Shown piece by piece: positions 29,504 through 38,096 of a stretch of DNA of 64,000 nt. Under the pieces are notes generated by a model that saw nothing but the letters and a program-made list of their open reading frames with translations, ran no database searches and was not told the origin of the DNA. The stretch is taken from contig NZ_WHUT02000007.1 of assembly GCF_009380135.2 (NCBI RefSeq), positions 1-64,000 of the forward strand, in the 5' to 3' direction. Positions within the stretch are counted from its first letter, which is position 1. The number at the start of each line of letters is the position of its first letter. The position numbers were made by a program, and so were the translations under genes. This DNA comes from Fertoeibacter niger. GTDB lineage: Bacteria > Pseudomonadota > Alphaproteobacteria > Rhodobacterales > Rhodobacteraceae.

Positions 29504-30223
29504 TCACGCTGTCGGCGCTGCTGGCGCGGTTGCAGGCGGGCCAGCAGCGCCCCGCATCTGCCGCAGGAACGCACGCAGCAGGGGCACCCTGCGCGGGCGG
29601 AAATGGTCATCGGTTGCCGCCACTTCGCTGATGCGGTGCAGGTGGAACCGGCGGAAATCCTGCCGCAGCGTGCAAAAGGCCAGCAGCATCAGCGAACGGT
29701 CCAGAAACACCACAGACAGCGGCCAGACGCGGCGGCGTGTGGTGGTGCCTGCGTTGTCCAGATAGGCGATATCCAGCGCCTGTTCGTCCCAGCAGGCGCT
29801 TCGGATCAATGCCAGATGCGGCGGCGGGCTGCGTTTCTCATAGCGGTAGGTCATCTGCACGGCATGGATGGCCTGCCGCTGCACCCGTTCGGGCAGGGTG
29901 GCGGTGATCTTGGCCAGCGCAGATTCCGCAGCCCGGGCCAGATCGGCATCGCCCGCCTGCCGCACCTCTGCCAACCCCAGCACCAGCGCCTCCACCTCCA
30001 GCCGGGTGAACATCTGCGGCGGCAGGGCCGGGTCTTCGGTCAGGGTATAGCCATAGCCTGCCGCCCCGTCGATCAGCGCACCACCGGCGCGCAGGCTGTC
30101 GATGTCGCGGTAAAGCGTGCGTTCCGATACGCCTGTCTCTTCGGCCAGCCGCGCAGCCGTCGCAGGCGCAGGCAGGCGGCGCAGCGCGTCAAGCAGGCGG
30201 AAAAGACGGTCGGCACGGGCCAT
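29504..30223 (-). CDS. YafY-type HTH/WYL transcriptional regulator
   Basis: A 239-residue regulator: an N-terminal winged helix-turn-helix of the DeoR/HTH_11 kind (RLFRLLDALRRLPAPATAARLAEETGVSERTLYRDI) and a WYL-type ligand domain (about residues 135-215; FLDRSLMLLAFCTLRQDFRRFHLHRI). WYL proteins sense small or nucleic-acid ligands. It is divergent from, and 71 bases away from, a GST gene, which makes that gene the likely target. The C-terminal 20 residues are low-complexity Ala/Pro. Confidence 0.9.
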   Translation of the reverse strand: MARADRLFRLLDALRRLPAPATAARLAEETGVSERTLYRDIDSLRAGGALIDGAAGYGYTLTEDPALPPQMFTRLEVEALVLGLAEVRQAGDADLARAAESALAKITATLPERVQRQAIHAVQMTYRYEKRSPPPHLALIRSACWDEQALDIAYLDNAGTTTRRRVWPLSVVFLDRSLMLLAFCTLRQDFRRFHLHRISEVAATDDHFRPRRVPLLRAFLRQMRGAAGPPATAPAAPTA

Positions 30224-30294
30224 TTGCTACTGACGGAAACTGGCAGGATGGGTGGAGCATAAGGGGAGCATCGCAAAACACCAGAGGATTGACC

Positions 30295-30903
30295 ATGCTG
30301 ACCCTGTTCCACGCCCCGCACAGCCGCTCGTCCCGCATCATCGGGCTGATTCATGAAATGGGCATCGCCAACAAGGTGGATATCCGCATCGTCACCATCC
30401 CCCGGCAGGATGGCAGCGGCGGGCGCGACCCGGCCAACCCCCACCCCGAGGGCAAGGTGCCCGCCCTGCTGCATGACGGCACGCTGATTACCGAAACCGC
30501 CGCGATCATCCTGTATCTGACGGCGCTGTTCCCCGAATCGGGCATGGCACCCGCCCCGGGCACCGCGGCCCGCGGCGAATACCTGAGCTGGCTGTTCTGG
30601 TATGGGTCGGTGATGGAGCCGGTGATGGTGTTCAACGCGGCGGGGCTGGAGCATCCATTCCTGACCGCCACCTTTCGCGGTGTGCCCGAGTTGACAGCGC
30701 GGCTGGCCACAGCACTGGCCAACCGGCCCTATCTGCTGGGCGACAGCTATTCCGCCGCCGATCTGCTGGTGCATTCGCCCTATGCCTGGTTCCGCGACGA
30801 AACCCCGGCTGACCCGAAGATCAGTGATTGGGTGGACCGCTGCATGGCACGGGAATCGCGGGCCATCACCACGGCCTATGACACGCAGGCGCTGGCGGCC
30901 TGA
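30295..30903 (+). CDS. Glutathione S-transferase family protein
   Basis: A 202-residue GST: TLFHAPHSRSSRIIGLIHEM at the catalytic N-terminus, HPEGKVPALLHDG with the cis-Pro, and TETAAIILYLT for glutathione binding; the C-terminal helices include SYSAADLLVHSPYAW. The Ser-containing N-terminal motif suggests a beta- or zeta-like activity, but class is uncertain. The ATG follows GAGG. It is divergent from the YafY/WYL regulator, a common regulator-target layout. Confidence 0.9.
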   Translation: MLTLFHAPHSRSSRIIGLIHEMGIANKVDIRIVTIPRQDGSGGRDPANPHPEGKVPALLHDGTLITETAAIILYLTALFPESGMAPAPGTAARGEYLSWLFWYGSVMEPVMVFNAAGLEHPFLTATFRGVPELTARLATALANRPYLLGDSYSAADLLVHSPYAWFRDETPADPKISDWVDRCMARESRAITTAYDTQALAA

Positions 30904-30907
30904 CGCC

Positions 30908-31780
30908 TCAGCGCAGAGGCGTGGCCTTCGCCATCTGCACCGCCAGAATGCCGAAGGCCACGATCACCACGCCCACCACATCCCAGACCCCCAGCCGCTC
31001 ACCCAGCAGCAGCGCCGCCGTGGCCACACCGAAAAACGGGTTCAGAAAGTGAAAGGTCGCGGCCCGCACCGCCCCGATCTGCTGCACCAGCAGGAACCAT
31101 ACAAACGTGGCCAGCAGCCCCGGCACCAGAGTGGTATAGGCAAAGGCCAGCCCCAGCCGGGGCGTCCAGTTCACCGCCCATGTTTCCAGCGCAAGGGCCG
31201 CCACGCCCAGCAGCGCCGCCCCCACCAGCATCTGCAACCCCACGATCATCAGCAGGTTGCCACCCGAGGATGCCCCCCGCACCGACAGCGTGGCAAATGT
31301 CAGCGCCAGCACCCCGATGCCGCAATACAACAGCCCCAGCGCATCCACCCCGCCCGACAGCCGGGTGCCCATGATCAGCCCCACGCCCGCCACCCCGGCC
31401 ATCAGGCCCAGAACACCCAATGGCCGAAGCTTTTCGCCAAAGATCAGCCACCCCGACAGCGCCACCAGCAACGGCATGGTCGAGGCGACGATGGCGGCAA
31501 GACTGGCCTCCACCCATTGCATCGCCACGAAATTGAACCCCAGATACAGCGCGTTCTGGCACAGGCCAAAGATCGTCGTGGCCTTCCATTGCGCCCGGGT
31601 CAGCCGCGCGCTTTGGCCCAACGCCGCCGCCAGCGCCACGCCGATCAGCCCCGACACCAGAAACCGCAGCGCCAGCGCCGTCAGTGGCGGCGCATCGGCC
31701 ACGATCATCCGGGCCGAGGTGAAGGCCGATGACCACATGAGGGCAAAGGCCAGCCCCATGGCGATGGCGCGCAGATCCAT
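30908..31780 (-). CDS. EamA/DMT-superfamily transporter
   Basis: A 290-residue membrane protein with about ten transmembrane helices in two EamA repeats (LAFALMWSSAFTSARMIVADAPPLTALALRFL and the second half from GIGVLALTFATLSVRG to the end). These usually export amino acids or other metabolites; substrate is unknown. The ATG at 31780 has AGGAG seven bases upstream; the upstream in-frame ATGs add a non-membrane extension and overlap the HU terminator. It is convergent with the GST gene, four bases away. Confidence 0.9.
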   Translation of the reverse strand: MDLRAIAMGLAFALMWSSAFTSARMIVADAPPLTALALRFLVSGLIGVALAAALGQSARLTRAQWKATTIFGLCQNALYLGFNFVAMQWVEASLAAIVASTMPLLVALSGWLIFGEKLRPLGVLGLMAGVAGVGLIMGTRLSGGVDALGLLYCGIGVLALTFATLSVRGASSGGNLLMIVGLQMLVGAALLGVAALALETWAVNWTPRLGLAFAYTTLVPGLLATFVWFLLVQQIGAVRAATFHFLNPFFGVATAALLLGERLGVWDVVGVVIVAFGILAVQMAKATPLR

Positions 31781-31877
31781 TGGCATTCTCCTGCTGCACC
31801 CGGCGACAGCGGCCCGCCCGCTATAGCTCGGCGCTCCGGCGGTTGAAAGGCACCGGCCCATCAGCGACAGGCGCATG

Positions 31878-31902
31878 AAAAAGGCCGCCCCTGCGGGCGG
31901 CC
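31878..31902 (-). terminator. Terminator of the HU gene
   Basis: On the minus strand GGCCGCCC-GCAG-GGGCGGCC followed by TTTTT, 26 bases past the HU stop. Confidence 0.92.
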
Positions 31903-31927
31903 CAGACACCGGCAAATGCCCGAAGGA

Positions 31928-32215
31928 TCAGCCGTTCACGCTGTCTTTCAGCGCCTTGGCGATGGTGAATTTCACCTGTTTGTCGGCGGCTTTCGTCACC
32001 GACTCGCCGGTGGCGGGGTTGCGCACCATCCGCTCGGGGCGGGCGCGGCACATCACCTTGCCAAGGCCCGGCAGCGTCACGGCGCCGCCAGCGGCCACTT
32101 CGCGCGCCACGATTGCGGCCACGGCATCCAGCGCGGCGGTGGCGGTTTTCTTGTCGGCACCCATTTCGTCGGCAAGGCTGGCCACAAGTTGCGTCTTGGT
32201 CATCGGTTTCGACAT
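31928..32215 (-). CDS. HU-family DNA-binding protein
   Basis: A 95-residue HU/IHF protein: MSKPMTKTQLVASLADEMGADKK, central AVTLPGLGKV, the beta-arm region CRARPERMVRNPATGE, and the helical end VKFTIAKALKD. The arm lacks the usual basic run RxGRNPxTG of canonical HU but keeps RNPATG, so DNA bending is plausible. It packages and bends chromosomal DNA. AGGAGA lies nine bases before the ATG. It is monocistronic with a strong terminator. Confidence 0.93.
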   Translation of the reverse strand: MSKPMTKTQLVASLADEMGADKKTATAALDAVAAIVAREVAAGGAVTLPGLGKVMCRARPERMVRNPATGESVTKAADKQVKFTIAKALKDSVNG

Positions 32216-32384
32216 GAACTGTCTCCTGTTTGCCCGGCTGATCCGCTGGGTCTGTTCCTGCCCGCAAAAGGCGAATGACGCCGCATCAACAGCTTTTCCG
32301 CCGCAGGATCAAGCCCTTTCGGCCATAAAACCCGGCGTCAACCCGCCGATGGCAGGCGTGATTTTTCCAGCGCAGGGCAGGCGG

Positions 32385-33866
32385 CTACAGAAACGCCGTT
32401 TCCTCGAAACTGCGCAGCTTGCGGCTGTGGATGCGCTCGATCGGCGTCTCGCGCAAACGCTCCATCGCGCGGATGCCGATCTGCAAATGCCGCGCCACCT
32501 GGGTCTTGTAGAAATCCGAGGCCATGCCGGGCAGTTTCAGCTCGCCATGCAGAGGCTTGTCAGACACGCACAGCAGGGTGCCATAGGGCACCCGGAACCG
32601 GAAACCATTGGCGGCGATGGTGGCGCTTTCCATATCCAGTGCGATGGCGCGCGATTGCGACAGCCGCTGCACCGGGCCGGAATGGTCGCGCAATTCCCAG
32701 TTGCGGTTGTCGATGGTGGCCACGGTGCCGGTGCGCATGATGCGTTTCAGCTCATAGCCTTCCAGCTGCGTGACTTCCTCCACCGCATCTTCCAGCGCGA
32801 TCTGGATCTCGGCCAAGGCCGGGATCGGCACCCAGACCGGCAGGTCGTCATCCAGCACGTGATCTTCGCGCAGGTAGGCATGGGCCAGCACGAAATCGCC
32901 CAAGGATTGCGAGTTCCGCAGCCCCGCGCAATGGCCCACCATCAGCCAGGCATGCGGGCGCAACACCGCGATATGGTCTGTCGCGGTTTTCGCATTCGAC
33001 GGCCCGACCCCGATGTTCACCAGCGTGATGCCCTGCCCGTCGGCCCGTTTCAGGTGATAGGCGGGCATCTGCGGCATCTTGGGGTTGAAGGGCAGCGCAC
33101 CATCCGGCGTCGTGATCTCTTGATTGCCCGGCGCGACAAAGCCGGTATAGCCGCTGTCAGGGTCGGCCAGCGCGGCGCGGGCATAGCCTTCAAACTCGTC
33201 CACATAGAACTGATAGTTGGTAAACAGCACATGGTTCTGGAAATGCCGCGGTTCGGTCGCGGTGTAGTGGGCCAGCCGGGCCAGGCTGTAATCCACCCTT
33301 TGCGCGGTAAACGGGGCCAGCGGGCGCGATCCGTCGTGGTTCACCAGCCGCTCGCCGTTCACGATGTCATCATTGGTCGTTGCAAGGTCCGGCACGTCGA
33401 ACACATCGCGCAGGCTGAACTCCAGCGCACCTTCCTGCGGCACGTTCACCGTCTGGCCCGCCACCGCAAAATGCACCGGCATCGGCGTGTCCGACAGGCC
33501 GATCACCACCGGCACGCCATGGTTCTGCACCAGAAGGCCGATCTGCTGCACCAGATAATTGCGGAACAGGTCGGGCCGCGTGACCGTGGTGGCATAGGTG
33601 CCGGGCTGCGCCACATGGCCGAAGCTGAGCCGGCTGTCGGCCTTGGTGAAACTGACCGTGGTGAGCCGGATCTCGGGATAATGGGCGCGCACCCGGGCGG
33701 GCGGGCGCTGGCCCGCAATCGTTGCGGCAAAATGCTGCGACAGAAAGCTAGTGGCGGCGGTGTATATCTCTTCCAGCCGGGCCACGGCGGCCTCGGCATC
33801 GGTAAAGGCCTCGGCGACGACCGGCTCGGGCAGCAGGATGGAGTGGATGGTATCAGCGTCTTGCAT
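32385..33866 (-). CDS. amn: AMP nucleosidase
   Basis: A 493-residue Amn that cleaves AMP to adenine and ribose 5-phosphate, regulating adenylate pools. The N-terminal AMP-nucleosidase domain (to about residue 180) precedes a nucleoside-phosphorylase-like domain with ITLVNIGVGPSNAKT, MVGHCAGLRNSQ and the catalytic-site ALDMESATIAANGFRFRVPYGTLLCVSD. Length is near the E. coli enzyme (484). It is a single gene, divergent from the SDR gene at 34015. Confidence 0.96.
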   Translation of the reverse strand: MQDADTIHSILLPEPVVAEAFTDAEAAVARLEEIYTAATSFLSQHFAATIAGQRPPARVRAHYPEIRLTTVSFTKADSRLSFGHVAQPGTYATTVTRPDLFRNYLVQQIGLLVQNHGVPVVIGLSDTPMPVHFAVAGQTVNVPQEGALEFSLRDVFDVPDLATTNDDIVNGERLVNHDGSRPLAPFTAQRVDYSLARLAHYTATEPRHFQNHVLFTNYQFYVDEFEGYARAALADPDSGYTGFVAPGNQEITTPDGALPFNPKMPQMPAYHLKRADGQGITLVNIGVGPSNAKTATDHIAVLRPHAWLMVGHCAGLRNSQSLGDFVLAHAYLREDHVLDDDLPVWVPIPALAEIQIALEDAVEEVTQLEGYELKRIMRTGTVATIDNRNWELRDHSGPVQRLSQSRAIALDMESATIAANGFRFRVPYGTLLCVSDKPLHGELKLPGMASDFYKTQVARHLQIGIRAMERLRETPIERIHSRKLRSFEETAFL

Positions 33867-34014
33867 GTGTCTTGTCTCTGAAATGATCCGGCATCTAACA
33901 CGAAACCGGGCATCCCGTGCAAGTGGTCTGGCATCCCTTGCCCGATAGCTGTTTCAAACGCGTGACAGCCACGGGCGCTTGCACCCGCCCGCCGCGCGCG
34001 GGATAGTCTGCGGC

Positions 34015-34854
34015 ATGACACGCACCCTGCTTTCCCTTGGCCATGGTTATTCGGCCGCCGCCCTTGCCCGCCGCCTGATCCCGCAGGGATGGCGCGTGAT
34101 CGGCACAACCCGCGATGCCGCAAAGGCCCGCGCCATCGCCGCGACGGGGGTAGAGCCGCTGCTGTGGCCCGCCGACCTTGGCCCTGCCTTGGCGCAGGCC
34201 ACGCATCTGCTGGCCTCTGCCGCGCCCGATGCCGCAGGCGACCCGATGCTGGCCGCCCATGCCGACCAGATCGCCGCCGCGCCCCTGGAATGGGCGGGCT
34301 ATCTGTCAACCACCGGCGTTTACGGCGATCATCACGGCGGTTGGGTGGATGAAGATACGGCCCTGACCCCCGGCACGCCGCGCGGCCAGATGCGGGTGAA
34401 GGCCGAGGCGCAATGGCAGGCGCTGGGTCTGCCGCTGCATATCTTCCGCCTTGCCGGCATCTACGGCCCCGGGCGGGGCCCGTTTGAAAAGGTGCGCGAC
34501 GGCACCGCGCGGCTGATCATCAAACCCGGTCAGGTGTTTTCGCGCATCCATGTCGATGACATCGCACAGGCGCTGGAGGCCTCGATGAACGCCCCCCGCC
34601 CCGGGGCTGTCTACAACATCTGCGATGATGATCCCGCCCCGCCGCAGGATGTGATCGCCCATGCCGCGCAACTGCTGGGCCTGCCCCGCCCCCCGGCCAT
34701 TCCCTATGAACAGGCCGAGATGACACCCATGGCCCGCAGCTTTTACGCGGAATCAAAGCGGGTGCGGAATGACCGGATGAAGACCGAACTGGGCGTGGCG
34801 CTGGCCTACCCCGATTACCGCGCCGGGCTGGCCGCCCTGCTGGCGGGGCGCTGA
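34015..34854 (+). CDS. NAD-dependent epimerase/dehydratase-like SDR (YeeZ-like)
   Basis: A 279-residue extended SDR. A nonstandard Rossmann glycine motif (LLSLGHGYSAAALARRL) opens the protein, then YLSTTGVYGDHHGGWVDE, with STTGVYG typical of YeeZ-like proteins, FRLAGIYGPGRGPFE and FSRIHVDDIAQAL. The classic YxxxK catalytic pair is not evident, as in several YeeZ relatives, so redox activity is uncertain. The start at 34015 gives the Rossmann motif near the N-terminus. Its end overlaps the convergent MFS gene by 40 bases. Confidence 0.85.
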   Translation: MTRTLLSLGHGYSAAALARRLIPQGWRVIGTTRDAAKARAIAATGVEPLLWPADLGPALAQATHLLASAAPDAAGDPMLAAHADQIAAAPLEWAGYLSTTGVYGDHHGGWVDEDTALTPGTPRGQMRVKAEAQWQALGLPLHIFRLAGIYGPGRGPFEKVRDGTARLIIKPGQVFSRIHVDDIAQALEASMNAPRPGAVYNICDDDPAPPQDVIAHAAQLLGLPRPPAIPYEQAEMTPMARSFYAESKRVRNDRMKTELGVALAYPDYRAGLAALLAGR

Positions 34855-36032
34855 GCATCCCACAGGGTGATGCCGTAAACCACCAGCCCCGCCAGCGACA
34901 GGCCCGCCCCCACAAACCCCGCCGATGGCAGGCCATGGCCCGCCGTGATCGCCATGGCCGCCAGCCATGGCCCCAGCGCATTGGCCGCGTTGAAGGCCGA
35001 ATGGTTCATCGCCGCTGCCATGGTCTGCGCGTCGCCCGCCACATCCATCAGCCGGGTTTCCAGCACGGTGCCAAGGCAAGCCGTCAGCCCGATCAGGAAA
35101 AGCACCGGCATGATCGCCCAAAGCGAGCCGGTGGCAAAGGGATAGATCAGCATCAAGAGGCCCGAAACAACCATGATGCCGATGATGGTCCCGACCTGCG
35201 ACTTGTCGGCCAGCCAGCCCGCGCCCAATGTGCCCAGCGTCATTCCGATGCCCATCAGCGCCAGCGCGATGGGCACCGAGGCCGGGCCCGCCTGCGTCAC
35301 CTCCAGCAGCGTTGACGCCACATAGGTATAAACCGCGAAAAACCCGCCAAAGCCCACTGCCGCCGTGGCAAGCGTCAGCAGCACCTGCCGGTTGCCCAAA
35401 GCCCCCAACTCGCGCAGCGGGTTCACGCGGCGGTCGGCCACATCGCGCGGCGCATGGGTCAGGATCAGCGCGGCGGTGGTCGCGGCCAGCACCCCCACCA
35501 GGCCAAAGCCCCAGCGCCAGCCCACCGTCTGCCCCAGCACCGTCGCAAAAGGCACGCCCACCACCGTCGCCACCGTCAGCCCCACCATCAGCAGCGATAC
35601 AGCCCGCGTGCGCTGATGCGCGGGCACCAGCGACGCGGCCAACAGGGATGCCACACCGAAATAGGCCCCATGCGGCAGCCCCGCCATGAACCGCAGCGCC
35701 ACCATCGCGCCATAGCTGGGGGCCAGGGCCGACAGCAGGTTGAACACACCATAAGCCATCATCAGCCCCACCAGCAGCCAGCGCCGCGACATCCGCGCGC
35801 CCAGCACCGCCAACACCGGCGCACCCACCACAACTCCCAGGGCATAGGCGCTGATCACATGGCTGGCCGTCGCCTCGTCAATCGCCAGCGTGGCCGAGAA
35901 ATAGGGCAAAAGGCTCATCGCCGCGAATTCCGCCGTGCCGATCGAAAACCCGCCCATGGCCAGCGCGAACAGCACAAGCCTGATGCGCACGGGGCGCGTG
36001 GCATGGCCGGTGGAAAGGGAAATGTCGGCCAT
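34815..36032 (-). CDS. MFS transporter, AraJ/arabinose-efflux-like
   Basis: A 405-residue major facilitator with twelve predicted helices. Motif A-like loops are visible (GARMSRRWLLVGLM after helix 2; GWLADKS in the second half), along with GLPHGAYFGVASLLAASLVP and the helix-5 motif GVPFATVLGQTVGWRWGF typical of the DHA1 drug/sugar efflux group. The substrate is unknown. The ATG at 36032 follows AGGAGT at good spacing; longer in-frame starts run through non-membrane sequence. It is transcribed away from terC. Confidence 0.9.
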   Translation of the reverse strand: MADISLSTGHATRPVRIRLVLFALAMGGFSIGTAEFAAMSLLPYFSATLAIDEATASHVISAYALGVVVGAPVLAVLGARMSRRWLLVGLMMAYGVFNLLSALAPSYGAMVALRFMAGLPHGAYFGVASLLAASLVPAHQRTRAVSLLMVGLTVATVVGVPFATVLGQTVGWRWGFGLVGVLAATTAALILTHAPRDVADRRVNPLRELGALGNRQVLLTLATAAVGFGGFFAVYTYVASTLLEVTQAGPASVPIALALMGIGMTLGTLGAGWLADKSQVGTIIGIMVVSGLLMLIYPFATGSLWAIMPVLFLIGLTACLGTVLETRLMDVAGDAQTMAAAMNHSAFNAANALGPWLAAMAITAGHGLPSAGFVGAGLSLAGLVVYGITLWDAQRPASRAASPAR

Positions 36033-36372
36033 GTCAGCACTCCTGTCGCAGGCCCGTGCCCGCGCACACACCTTCGCCATGCCCGGTGTCGCGTGGCGCG
36101 GCGGCACTGGCAAGCAGCCACCCGGGGTTCCCTGCGCATGCCCGCCATGCATCTGGCGCAAGGCTTTGAACACCACAGCGGCGCGCCGGCAAAACAAATT
36201 TCCGCTGCGTCCCCTTGCAACCCTGTGCAGCCTGCCCATCTTTGGCTAGCGGACCGGGCCCCTCTGACGACATTGTGTCGTGATGTCGGACCGCATCGAG
36301 CATGCTCGGTGCCAGCCCGGTGATCCTTCGCGGCCAGCCCTCGCATGTTTCATGAATCGCGAGAGGACGCAT
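36033..36372. other. Intergenic region upstream of terC with dyads
   Basis: These 340 bases contain the divergent promoters of the MFS and terC genes. Two dyads lie 60-105 bases before the terC start: CGACA-TTG-TGTCG (36268-36280) and a perfect palindrome CGAGCATGCTCG (36297-36308). I compared it mentally with the manganese (yybP-ykoY) riboswitch often found before TerC genes and do not see the conserved core. No gene recognised. Confidence 0.4.
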
Positions 36373-37362
36373 ATGGACACCCTGCTATTCACCCTGTTTC
36401 TGGGAACCCCGCTGTGGCTGTGGTTCAGCTTCATCGGCATCGTGCTTGCCCTGCTGGCCTTTGACCTGGGCATCCTGAACAAGACCGACCACGAGATCGG
36501 CATTGCCGAAAGCCTGAAGCTGTCGGCGCTTTACATCACCCTCGGCGTCAGCTTCGGCGGTTTCGTCTGGTATCAGATGGGCGCGCAGTCCGCCGCCGAA
36601 TACCTGACCGCCTTCGTGGTGGAAAAGACGCTGGCGCTGGATAATGTCTTCGTCATCGCCTTAATTTTCAGCTATTTCGCGATTCCCCGCGTCTATCAGC
36701 ACCGGGTGCTGTTCTGGGGCATCCTGGGCGTGATCGTGCTGCGCGGCATCATGATCGGCGTCGGCGCCACACTGGTCGCACAATACGGCTGGATCCTGTA
36801 TATCTTCGCCGCCTTCCTGATCTTCACCGGCCTCAAGATGCTGGTCACGGATGACAAGGAAATGGATCTGAACGCCAACCCCGTGCTGCGCTTCATGCGC
36901 AAGCGGTTCCGCGTCACCGATACCCTGCATGGCAACGCGTTCTTCGTGAAACAGCCGGACGCCAAGGGCAATCTGGTGCGCTGGATGACACCGCTGTTTC
37001 TGGCGCTGTGCCTGATCGAAATCGCCGACCTGGTGTTTGCGGTTGATTCGGTGCCCGCCGTATTCGCCATCACCACCGACCCCTATATCGTCTATACCTC
37101 CAACATCTTCGCCATCCTTGGCCTGCGCGCGTTGTATTTCGCTCTGGCAGCGGTGCTGCACCGCTTCCACTATCTGAAATACGCGCTGGCGATCCTCTTG
37201 GTGTTCATCGGGTCGAAGGTCTTTGTGGCCGATCTGCTGGGCTGGCAGAAATTCCCCCCGAGCTGGAGCTTGGGCATCACCTTTGCCATCCTGGCGACCG
37301 GCATCGTCTACAGCCTGTGGAAAAGCCGCAACGATGCCCCGGTGCAACTGGTGGCAAAGTAA
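36373..37362 (+). CDS. TerC-family integral membrane protein
   Basis: A 329-residue TerC protein with about nine transmembrane helices. The family acidic motifs are in helices 3 and 7: VEKTLALDNVFVIAL and IADLVFAVDSVPAVFAIT, together with FAILGLRALYF. TerC relatives (including Alx) transport or tolerate metal ions, notably manganese export, and also help metallate secreted proteins. The ATG at 36373 has GAGAGGA upstream. It is monocistronic; a repeat hairpin follows 50 bases downstream. Confidence 0.93.
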   Translation: MDTLLFTLFLGTPLWLWFSFIGIVLALLAFDLGILNKTDHEIGIAESLKLSALYITLGVSFGGFVWYQMGAQSAAEYLTAFVVEKTLALDNVFVIALIFSYFAIPRVYQHRVLFWGILGVIVLRGIMIGVGATLVAQYGWILYIFAAFLIFTGLKMLVTDDKEMDLNANPVLRFMRKRFRVTDTLHGNAFFVKQPDAKGNLVRWMTPLFLALCLIEIADLVFAVDSVPAVFAITTDPYIVYTSNIFAILGLRALYFALAAVLHRFHYLKYALAILLVFIGSKVFVADLLGWQKFPPSWSLGITFAILATGIVYSLWKSRNDAPVQLVAK

Positions 37363-37413
37363 CAATGGGGCATGGCCGCAGCTTCGGCCATCCTCACTTC
37401 ATTTTCTGTCTCT

Positions 37414-37458
37414 AAATATCCCACGGGGGGTCCGGGGGGCGTGAAGCCCCCCGGCGCT
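37414..37458 (+). repeat. 45-bp intergenic hairpin repeat, copy A
   Basis: The 45-bp unit begins AAATATCCCACGGGGGG and ends with a hairpin: CCGGGGGG-C-GTGAA-G-CCCCCCGG. It is found again at 45797-45841 with only two differences, which are compensatory (C-G becomes T-A at the loop-closing pair). A split version lies at 42088-42190. It sits between terC and a convergent gene and may act as a terminator. Confidence 0.8.
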
Positions 37459-37477
37459 GGCAGGTAAAGCCGACCCC

Positions 37478-38023
37478 TCAGATCTGCCCCTCTGTCCATT
37501 CCAGATCGGTCTTTTCGACCGCCGCCGGGTCAAAGCTGGCCATGGGCGAATAGCTCTGGATGATGCTGCCCAGCACCTTGACCGGAACAACCTTGCCATC
37601 CGTGGTCTCGACTACTGCGCCAATTCCTTCGCGGATGCGAAAGCCGATGTCGCGGTTGATCCGGCCTTTCAGCGGGTTGCCGTTCTTGTAGATGTCGTCC
37701 TGCACATAGGTCCGGTAGTCGGCGGTCCAGCGCACGTCCGCCAGACAGGCCATGATCGCATGCAACGTGATGTCGCGCGAAAAGCCGCCGTTGCGGCAGA
37801 TCAGCCGGGCCTGCTGCACAGCGCGCTCCACCAGGCTGAACAGCAGCACGATGCGCGCGGCATCGGCTTTGTCGATGCTGCCGGTTTTGATCACGTGCCG
37901 CGTCAGGATTTTCTGGATGTGGTCATTCACTTCACGGCCTTTATCAGAGGCCTCCTTGCACAGACCGGCAAAAACCGGGCCGGGCAGCGTGTGGGAAATT
38001 TTCTCAACCGAGTCGCTTGTCAT
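37478..38023 (-). CDS. Orphan hypothetical protein with ribbon-helix-helix-like N-terminus
   Basis: A 181-residue cytosolic protein. The N-terminal 45 residues (ISHTLPGPVFAGLCKEASDKGREVNDHIQKIL) have the strand-helix-turn-helix spacing of Arc/MetJ-type ribbon-helix-helix proteins, but this is by eye only. The middle is helical, and the C-terminal part includes INRDIGFRIREGIGAV. No family recognised. Its base composition is less GC-rich than its neighbours and it has an unusually good sigma-70 promoter. GGAG lies about ten bases before the ATG. It may be a small acquired regulator. Confidence 0.75.
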   Translation of the reverse strand: MTSDSVEKISHTLPGPVFAGLCKEASDKGREVNDHIQKILTRHVIKTGSIDKADAARIVLLFSLVERAVQQARLICRNGGFSRDITLHAIMACLADVRWTADYRTYVQDDIYKNGNPLKGRINRDIGFRIREGIGAVVETTDGKVVPVKVLGSIIQSYSPMASFDPAAVEKTDLEWTEGQI

Positions 38024-38049
38024 TGCATATCTCCATGGATGCCTGACAA

Positions 38050-38078
38050 TGTATAATGTTCATACTTATATCCGTCAA
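38050..38078 (-). promoter_or_regulatory. Strong sigma-70 promoter of the orphan gene
   Basis: On the minus strand TTGACG (complement of 38073-38078), 17 bases, TATACA (complement of 38050-38055) in an AT-rich stretch. It predicts a leader of about 20 bases before the ATG at 38023. Confidence 0.75.
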
Positions 38079-38096
38079 TAGTAATTCATAAAAAGA

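Noticed and set aside
36240-36372. Manganese (yybP-ykoY) riboswitch before terC
   Set aside because: TerC genes often have one, but the conserved aptamer core could not be found by eye.
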